Source: JBAVQS01 sp049694275
GTDB lineage: Bacteria > Chloroflexota > Anaerolineae > UBA4142 > SHND01
Direction: 5' to 3'
NCBI GenBank assembly: GCA_049694275.1
Contig: JBAVQS010000163.1
Location: forward strand, 1-9,442
Length of the DNA stretch: 9,442 nt
Below are positions 5,160-9,442 of the stretch, piece by piece; positions within the stretch are counted from its first letter, which is position 1; the number at the start of each line of letters is the position of its first letter. The notes beneath the pieces are model-generated. The model ran no database searches, was not told where the DNA came from, and worked only from the letters and a program-made list of their open reading frames with translations. Position numbers and translations under genes: made by a program.

Positions 5160-6323
5160 ATGGCTAAGTCACTGTCTCGCCGACCCCTCATCGTGGGCGC
5201 CGCGTTCCTGTGCGCGGCGTTTGTGTTGTTTGTTCAAAGTGCGTTCTTTCTGATTGCGCACGCTCAGACCTCCACACCCCCTGCCCCTCCGCTGCTGGGG
5301 CACATCATGAACGGGACCGAGAGCGCCCCAACTAATAGCGTTGCCGGGCTCACGGTGACGCTATTTCAGATGGGCGGATCCGGGCCGGTCACACGCACCG
5401 TCCAGACGAACGACAAAGGGGTATTTGCTTTTCCGGATGCAACGGTCAGCGCCCAAACCCCTTACTTCGTCCAGGTGGACTATCAGGGCATCCACTATTT
5501 CAGCGACATTCTGCAAGGAGACATCTCGGCGACAGCGCCGTTGTCACTGACCGTTTATGAGACCGCGCCACTCTCGCCAAATTATCAGATCGACAGCGCC
5601 CATTTCATTCTCGAGGTCGCGCCGCACCAGGTGGGCGGTGTCGAGCTCTTGCAACTCTCCAATCCAACCGACAAGGCCTTTCTCCTCCCACTCCCGCTGA
5701 TGGTCAATCCGTCGGCCATCCAGTTCAATGACCCTCGCGACGAGTTCCGTGCGGTCAAGAGTGCGGACGGCTCGCTGGCGTTTCCGGTGCTCCCCACAAC
5801 CACCGAGATTCTGGTCGGGGTCACGGTCGATACACAAGCCCCGAATGCCGCCTTCAAGATCAAGACGCCGGTCAAGATCGGACAATTGAACGTGCTGGTG
5901 GCGCAAACTGGCGACGTTCAGGTTTCGAGTCCCGACCTGACAACCGGCGCTGCCTTTACCCCGCCGCCAAACCCGAATTCATCCTCGCCCCCCCAAACCT
6001 ACTGGCAACTGAACGGCAAGAGCGTCGCAGCCAATTCGACTCTATCGGTCAACGTGACGACGGGCGGAGTAGACATGGGGCTGGTGCAAAATCTAGTCGT
6101 GCTCGGCGGCGGCGGACTGGCAGCAATCCTGCTCCTCACTCTGCCCTTTATCCAGCGGCGTCGGGCGCAGGCGCAAGGCGCAACCGCGGAGACTGACGAG
6201 CGGCTCGCGCGCTTGCAAGAGATTGCCGACCTAGACGATGCGTTTGAAGCGGGCGAGATTGGTGAAGAAGAGTATCGCAACGAACGGGCAACACTCAAGG
6301 CCGAGTTGATGCAACTTTCATGA
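5160..6323 (+). CDS. Exported single-pass membrane protein of unknown function with CcmI/SHOCT-like cytoplasmic tail
   Basis: I do not recognise a named family. The 387-residue product begins with a signal peptide, likely cut after AHA at residue 35. Residues 45-130 look like a carboxypeptidase-regulatory or Ig-type beta-sandwich (GLTVTLFQ, TNDKGVFAFPD, PYFVQVDYQGIHYFSDI). A second beta-rich region follows at about 140-260, then a Pro/Ser-rich linker (about 265-285). One membrane helix lies at about 309-330, followed by a QRRR stop-transfer. The cytoplasmic tail ends in a helical hairpin (359-380: DDAFEAGEIGEEEYRNER) that resembles the one in the preceding gene. The start has no clear ribosome site but is 12 nt after the upstream stop. 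Its TGA overlaps the ccmA ATG (ATGA), which ties it to the CcmAB transporter. A role as a scaffold or sensor joining outer-face proteins to CcmA/CcmB is inference only. Confidence 0.8.
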   Translation: MAKSLSRRPLIVGAAFLCAAFVLFVQSAFFLIAHAQTSTPPAPPLLGHIMNGTESAPTNSVAGLTVTLFQMGGSGPVTRTVQTNDKGVFAFPDATVSAQTPYFVQVDYQGIHYFSDILQGDISATAPLSLTVYETAPLSPNYQIDSAHFILEVAPHQVGGVELLQLSNPTDKAFLLPLPLMVNPSAIQFNDPRDEFRAVKSADGSLAFPVLPTTTEILVGVTVDTQAPNAAFKIKTPVKIGQLNVLVAQTGDVQVSSPDLTTGAAFTPPPNPNSSSPPQTYWQLNGKSVAANSTLSVNVTTGGVDMGLVQNLVVLGGGGLAAILLLTLPFIQRRRAQAQGATAETDERLARLQEIADLDDAFEAGEIGEEEYRNERATLKAELMQLS

Positions 6324-7021
6324 TTCAGACATTGAAACTGGAAAAGCTATTTGGGTACCGGCAGGCGCTGCGCGGGGTGACATTGGAGGTCCCCGGCGGT
6401 CAAGTGGTCGCACTCGTCGGGCCAAACGGCGCGGGCAAGTCAACCCTCCTCCGCATCCTCGCGACGCTGATGCGACCCAGCCGCGGGCGCTGTGCGCTGG
6501 ACGGGATCGAGCTACCGGAAGGGGCCATGGAGGCGCGGCGTCTCATCGGATACGTCGGACACCAGACCCTGTTGTACGACGACCTGACCGTCCGCGAGAA
6601 CCTCCGCTTTTACGCGCGACTGTATGGACTGGACGGAATAGACTCGCAGATTGCAACCGCAGCGGCGCGCGCCGGCGTTGACAAGCGGCTGGACGACGTG
6701 ACGCGCACCCTCTCGCGCGGCTACCAGCAGCGCGCCGCGCTGGCGCGGGCGCTGCTCCATCGCCCCAAGATATACCTGTACGATGAGCCCTATACCGGGC
6801 TGGACCAGGATTCATCCAGCCTGCTCGACACGCTCTTTACCGAGGCGCGAGCGGGCGGGGCCACCGTGCTCTTTTCGACTCACGATTTTCCGCGCGGACT
6901 CGCCATCGCCGACCGGGCCGTCATCCTGCGCAACGGCAAGCTGGTCTATGATGGAAAGCGGGAAGAGTGGCGAGATGCGGCAGGATTCGGCCAAATCTAT
7001 GCGGAGCAGATTCAAGAGTGA
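6320..7021 (+). CDS. ccmA: CcmA, ATPase of the haem-release ABC module
   Basis: A 233-residue cytoplasmic ABC ATPase. It has Walker A GPNGAGKST (34-42), Q-loop HQ (81-82), signature LSRGYQQR (131-138), Walker B ending YLYDEP (152-157) with catalytic E156, a D-loop GLD (160-162) and H-loop STHD (186-189). All catalytic residues are present. In System I, CcmA pairs with CcmB, and ATP hydrolysis is needed to free haem-bound CcmE from CcmC/CcmD; it does not pump haem. The ATG overlaps the previous stop as ATGA and there is no good ribosome site of its own, so translation is probably coupled. Its own stop overlaps the ccmB start as GTGA. The sequence alone could suit other ABC families, but the flanking ccmB settles the assignment. 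Confidence 0.92.
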   Translation: MIQTLKLEKLFGYRQALRGVTLEVPGGQVVALVGPNGAGKSTLLRILATLMRPSRGRCALDGIELPEGAMEARRLIGYVGHQTLLYDDLTVRENLRFYARLYGLDGIDSQIATAAARAGVDKRLDDVTRTLSRGYQQRAALARALLHRPKIYLYDEPYTGLDQDSSSLLDTLFTEARAGGATVLFSTHDFPRGLAIADRAVILRNGKLVYDGKREEWRDAAGFGQIYAEQIQE

Positions 7022-7689
7022 TTTTCCTTAGACAGGTTGCGGCCATTATCGCCAAGGACGTTGCCGCCGAGCTGCGCACCAAGGAGAACCTCAGCGCCAT
7101 GCTCGTCTTTTCGCTGCTGGTGCTCGTCATTTTCAATTTCGCTTTCGAGCTCAAAGGGGTCGATATGGTCACCGTCGGCCCCGGCATCTTGTGGGTGGCC
7201 TTTACTTTTAGCGGCATTCTCGGCCTCGGCCGGTCGTTCGCCGCCGAAAAGGACAAGGGGAGCCTGGATGGCATCCTCCTGGCGCCGGTGGACCGCGGCG
7301 CGATTCTCGTCGGCAAGGCGCTGGCGAACCTGATCTTTATCGGCATCATGGAGGCCATCACTCTGCCGCTGTTCGTCGTGTTGTTCAATGTCTCCCTGCC
7401 CTGGCTCCCGGTCACGCTCTACCTCTTGATGGGGACAATCGGATTTTCGGTCGTCGGGACGCTGCTCTCGGCCGTCTCCGCTTCCACACGGATGCGTGAG
7501 GTGATGCTGCCAGTGCTCCTCTTTCCAGTGCTCGTGCCGCTCTTTATCGCCGCGGTCAAGACGACGAGCGGGGCGATGGCGGGACAGGCATTCTCGGATT
7601 ATTCGAGCTTTTTCAATTTGCTCCTGGCATTCGACGTGATCTTTATCGTTGTGGCGTATCTGGTGTTTGAATATGTAGTGGAAGAATAG
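7018..7689 (+). CDS. ccmB: CcmB, membrane subunit of the haem-release ABC module
   Basis: A 223-residue integral membrane protein with about six hydrophobic segments, the partner of CcmA. The N-terminal segment RTKENLSAMLVFSLLVLVIF is typical of CcmB: a short charged coupling region leading into the first helix. The length is close to the usual 220 residues. The start chosen is GTG at 7018, which overlaps the ccmA stop as GTGA. GGAG at 7003-7006 lies 11 nt upstream. An ATG in frame at 6967 would place 17 extra polar residues inside the ccmA frame and is unlikely. The frame ends in TAG at 7687-7689 and is followed by the one sizeable gap inside the core ccm genes. Confidence 0.92.
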   Translation: MIFLRQVAAIIAKDVAAELRTKENLSAMLVFSLLVLVIFNFAFELKGVDMVTVGPGILWVAFTFSGILGLGRSFAAEKDKGSLDGILLAPVDRGAILVGKALANLIFIGIMEAITLPLFVVLFNVSLPWLPVTLYLLMGTIGFSVVGTLLSAVSASTRMREVMLPVLLFPVLVPLFIAAVKTTSGAMAGQAFSDYSSFFNLLLAFDVIFIVVAYLVFEYVVEE

Positions 7690-7779
7690 GCGCATCGTCA
7701 GATCGTCAAATGACGCATCAAGCCAAAACCTGGGACATGCAACCTATCTACTTGTTTACAAGAGTGTGGTGAAATTACA
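7690..7779 (+). other. 90-nt gap between ccmB and ccmC with small inverted repeats
   Basis: This gap stands out in a cluster where most genes overlap. It holds two copies of ATCGTCA close together near 7694-7709, CGTCA-aa-TGACG just after, and CTTGT-tt-ACAAG at 7751-7762, upstream of the ccmC ribosome site GGTGA (7768-7772). No T-run follows either stem, so no intrinsic terminator is evident. I found no convincing -35/-10 pair. The stems could be RNA-processing or stability elements. Confidence 0.35.
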
Positions 7780-8484
7780 ATGAATACGCGAAAATCTTCC
7801 GGTTGGGTCGAGTGGTTGGGATGGGCAACGCTGGTCGTCGTGGCAGTCGGCCTATACCTCTCCTTTATTTATGCGCCCACCGAGGCCCAGATGGGTTCGA
7901 TCCAGCGGATTTTCTACTTTCACCTGGGCGCCGATACAGTCGGGCTCGGAGCGATTATCGTCGCGGCGGTAGCCAGCATCCTTTATCTGCGCTCGGGTAA
8001 GGCGGGCTATGACCGGGTCGCGCTGGCGAGCATGGAACTGGGGCTGGTGTTTGGGCTGATTGCGCTGCTGACCGGCATGATCTGGGCGCGGCCGGTGTGG
8101 GGCACCTGGTGGACGTGGGACCCACGCCTGACCACTTTTCTCATTCTGTGGCTCATCTATATTGCATACCTGATGCTACGGGCCACGGCGAGCGGGGACC
8201 CGCGCATGGCGCGCCTGGCAGCGGTGTTTGCCATTGTCGGCGTTGCGGATGTGCCACTGGTGATTATTGCGCCGCGCATCTGGCGCGGAATCTCGCCCGT
8301 CCTCTTTGGCGTGAACGACGTCCAGCAATTCTCGTTCAACATGGAGCCGCCAATGGTCGTGGCGCTGGTCGTCAGCATCATTGGGTTCTTGATGTTATAC
8401 GTATATCTATTGGCGCAGCGCGTGCAGCTGGAAACGCTGCGGAGCGAGGTCGAAGCGCTGCATACGGGCGAAATGGTTGGTTAG
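7780..8484 (+). CDS. ccmC: CcmC haem-handling protein, lacking the usual second ligand histidine
   Basis: A 234-residue, six-helix member of the haem-handling family. It presents haem to CcmE at the outer face. The WWD motif is intact at 107-118 (WGTWWTWDPRLT). The first ligand histidine is H48 in RIFYFH, matching E. coli H60. The second, H184 in E. coli within a WWxTLHQ segment, aligns with S172 here in RIWRGISPVLFG. The only other histidine is in the C-terminal tail (LHTG). The ATG at 7780 follows GGTGA at 7768-7772. The downstream ccmD starts 4 nt after the stop. Family assignment is sure from length, WWD motif and context; the ligand loss rests on an alignment by eye. Confidence 0.94.
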   Translation: MNTRKSSGWVEWLGWATLVVVAVGLYLSFIYAPTEAQMGSIQRIFYFHLGADTVGLGAIIVAAVASILYLRSGKAGYDRVALASMELGLVFGLIALLTGMIWARPVWGTWWTWDPRLTTFLILWLIYIAYLMLRATASGDPRMARLAAVFAIVGVADVPLVIIAPRIWRGISPVLFGVNDVQQFSFNMEPPMVVALVVSIIGFLMLYVYLLAQRVQLETLRSEVEALHTGEMVG

Positions 8485-8488
8485 AAAG

Positions 8489-8689
8489 ATGGAAGATTTA
8501 CTCCGCACGATATTGATGGAAGTCCGCAACCTGTCGTACCTGTTCTTTGGGTTTGCGGTAATCTGGGCAGTACTGTTCGCCTATCTGTATTCGTTGTCGC
8601 GTAGGACGAATAACTTACAACAAGAAATCGAGCGTTTAAAGGCCGAACGGCAAGAAGATCAAAAACAGGTGAGCGCCGACCGCCGATAA
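8489..8689 (+). CDS. ccmD: CcmD-like small membrane protein
   Basis: A 66-residue protein with one membrane helix (about 13-35) followed by a charged, probably coiled tail (SLSRRTNNLQQEIERLKAER). This is the standard CcmD layout. CcmD binds CcmC and CcmE and is needed to release holo-CcmE. The ATG at 8489 is preferred over an in-frame TTG at 8477, because ATG is 4 nt after the ccmC stop and gives the usual CcmD size. Small size makes sequence assignment weak, but the position directly after ccmC is strong support. Confidence 0.82.
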   Translation: MEDLLRTILMEVRNLSYLFFGFAVIWAVLFAYLYSLSRRTNNLQQEIERLKAERQEDQKQVSADRR

Positions 8690-8719
8690 CGGCGAACCCA
8701 GACGGACGCAACCCAAGCG

Positions 8720-8801
8720 AGAGGAACCATGACCCAGGAAAGAGCAATACCGCCCCCAGAGGAACCATGACCCAGGAAAGAGCAATACCGCCCCCAGAGG
8801 A
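8720..8801 (+). repeat. 38-bp tandem duplication covering the thioredoxin gene's ribosome site and first codons
   Basis: The block beginning GGAACCATGACCCAGGAA at 8723 repeats from 8761 with a period of 38 nt. Identity runs from 8720-8763 to 8758-8801 with no mismatch, so about 2.2 copies. The unit contains AGAGG, the ATG and the first ten or so codons of the thioredoxin gene. Because 38 is not a multiple of three, the first copy's frame is out of phase with the gene and ends in TGA at 8768-8770. Lack of divergence suggests a recent event, or an assembly artefact. Confidence 0.95.
8729..8770 (+). CDS. 13-codon minicistron made by the tandem duplication
   Basis: The ATG at 8729 is preceded by AGAGG at 8720-8724, the same site used by the true gene. 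It encodes MTQERAIPPPEEP and stops at TGA 8768-8770. The stop overlaps the ATG of the thioredoxin gene (8767-8769) as ATGA, the same overlap type seen elsewhere in this operon. The peptide repeats the first 11 residues of the thioredoxin protein. The frame is seen directly; that ribosomes use it, and that termination feeds re-initiation at 8767, is inference. Confidence 0.5.
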   Translation: MTQERAIPPPEEP

Positions 8802-9381
8802 CCCAGTACCGCAGACAGAAACAGCGCACTCGCAGCGGGCCCTATGGACCGGGGCGCTCGTACTGGCTGTGATTCTACTCTGGGTTGGGTTGGCAACGTG
8901 GCGGTCGAGCCAGGTCGATGCGAACCGTTCAGATACGGCCAAAATCGGACAGCGCGCCCCGGAGATTACACTGCGCCTTTTAGAAAACGGCCAATTCGGA
9001 CAGAGCCGGTCGCTCAGCGAATACCAGGGCAAACCGGTTATGATCAACTTTTGGGCAACTTGGTGCCCCCCCTGCCGCGACGAGTTTCCCGCTATCGAGG
9101 CCAAGTATCGCCAGTACAAGGATACCCAGGGGCTGGTCGTGATGGGAATCGACTCGCAGGGAGATGCGGGGCCAGGAAACGCGCAACAGTTTATTGACCG
9201 AACGGGGGTCAGCTTTCCCATATGGATCGCGGATAACCCGGCGACCGAAGACCGCTATCAGGTGGACTCGCTGCCGACCACCGTCTTTATCGACCGCGCC
9301 GGGGTCATCCAGGACATTGTCGTCGGCGGACCGATGACGCCGGAGCAGATCGACAAGGAACTGGGCAAGATATTACCATGA
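8767..9381 (+). CDS. Membrane-anchored thioredoxin-like reductant, ResA/CcmG type
   Basis: A 204-residue thiol-disulfide protein that keeps apocytochrome CXXCH cysteines reduced on the outer side of the membrane. Residues 1-24 are cytoplasmic and polar, a membrane anchor spans about 26-44, and the thioredoxin-like domain runs from about 60. The active site is W99-C-P-P-C103 in FWATWCPPCRDEF. The cis-Pro loop is SLPTTVFID. The overall pattern, with EFPAIEAKY after the active site and LPTT before the last strands, is closest to ResA/TlpA. The ATG at 8767 is the second of two identical ribosome site-ATG units; only this one is in frame with the domain. Its stop overlaps the ccdA start as ATGA, fitting a partner role with CcdA. 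CcmG and ResA cannot be told apart firmly here. Confidence 0.92.
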   Translation: MTQERAIPPPEDPVPQTETAHSQRALWTGALVLAVILLWVGLATWRSSQVDANRSDTAKIGQRAPEITLRLLENGQFGQSRSLSEYQGKPVMINFWATWCPPCRDEFPAIEAKYRQYKDTQGLVVMGIDSQGDAGPGNAQQFIDRTGVSFPIWIADNPATEDRYQVDSLPTTVFIDRAGVIQDIVVGGPMTPEQIDKELGKILP

Positions 9382-9442
9382 GCATTGGACTGATTTTTCT
9401 CGCTTTTGGCGCGGGGCTGCTTTCATTCCTGTCCCCGTGCGT
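9378..9442 (+). CDS. ccdA: CcdA/DsbD-type transmembrane electron carrier, N-terminal end only
   Basis: Only 21 codons are present before the right edge. They encode MSIGLIFLAFGAGLLSFLSP followed by Cys-Val, the hallmark first helix of CcdA with the redox Cys in a SPC motif (C21). CcdA carries electrons from cytoplasmic thioredoxin to outer-face thiol proteins such as ResA. The ATG overlaps the thioredoxin gene stop as ATGA, so the two are co-translated and likely work together. The second conserved cysteine and the remaining helices are beyond the window. Confidence 0.85.
   Translation, partial: MSIGLIFLAFGAGLLSFLSPC

Noticed and set aside
7012..7695. Antisense open frame covering ccmB
   Set aside because: Charged, His/Asp/Glu/Arg-rich shadow of a membrane protein gene; no family features.
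7751..7762. CTTGT-tt-ACAAG before ccmC as an intrinsic terminator
   Set aside because: The stem is short and AT-rich with no following T-run, and ccmC directly downstream has no other promoter in sight.
8481..9221. Antisense open frame of 246 codons with a repeated LFPGSWFL segment
   Set aside because: The internal repeat is simply the reverse reading of the 38-bp tandem duplication, and the rest shadows the thioredoxin gene.

Overview
The window looks like chromosomal DNA from a GC-rich, free-living bacterium that makes c-type cytochromes. It lacks the usual proteobacterial ccm features: CcmE carries a Cys haem ligand, no CcmH is visible, and the thioredoxin is ResA-like. It also carries a XylR-like ROK repressor next to a sugar-binding lipoprotein with a Thr/Pro/Ala linker. 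Together these suggest a Chloroflexota-type lineage, but this is inference from gene content only. No RNA genes, insertion sequences, prophage genes or CRISPR arrays were seen.

Layout. (1) Positions 1-1730 are read leftward. They hold a XylR-like ROK repressor followed by the start of a CUT2/ChvE-like sugar-binding lipoprotein, cut by the left edge. (2) Positions 1731-2186 are a divergent control region. It has two back-to-back, near-consensus sigma70 promoters, both TTGACA-17-TATACT. A XylR-type inverted repeat lies over the start of the leftward transcript, and a different inverted repeat lies over the predicted start of the rightward one. (3) Positions 2187-9442 are read rightward as one tightly packed cytochrome c maturation cluster: ccmE, ccmF, a CcmI-like zinc-ribbon protein, an unrecognised exported membrane protein, ccmA, ccmB, ccmC, ccmD, a ResA/CcmG-like thioredoxin and the start of ccdA. 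Most junctions are overlaps of the ATGA or GTGA type or gaps of 2-15 nt. The main exceptions are a 90-nt gap before ccmC and a 77-nt gap before the thioredoxin gene.

How the genes work together. CcmA and CcmB form the ABC module that frees haem-loaded CcmE from CcmC/CcmD. CcmC loads haem onto CcmE. CcmF joins haem to the apocytochrome. CcdA passes electrons across the membrane to the ResA-like thioredoxin, which keeps apocytochrome CXXCH cysteines reduced. The CXXXY CcmE and the lack of a visible CcmH fit the published variant System I of archaea and some bacteria.

The most unusual points are: a Ser where CcmC normally has its second haem-ligand His; two different membrane proteins that both carry a CcmI-like cytoplasmic helical hairpin, one fused to a zinc ribbon; and a 38-bp tandem duplication that copies the thioredoxin gene's ribosome binding site and first codons. 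That duplication creates a 13-codon minicistron whose stop overlaps the real start.
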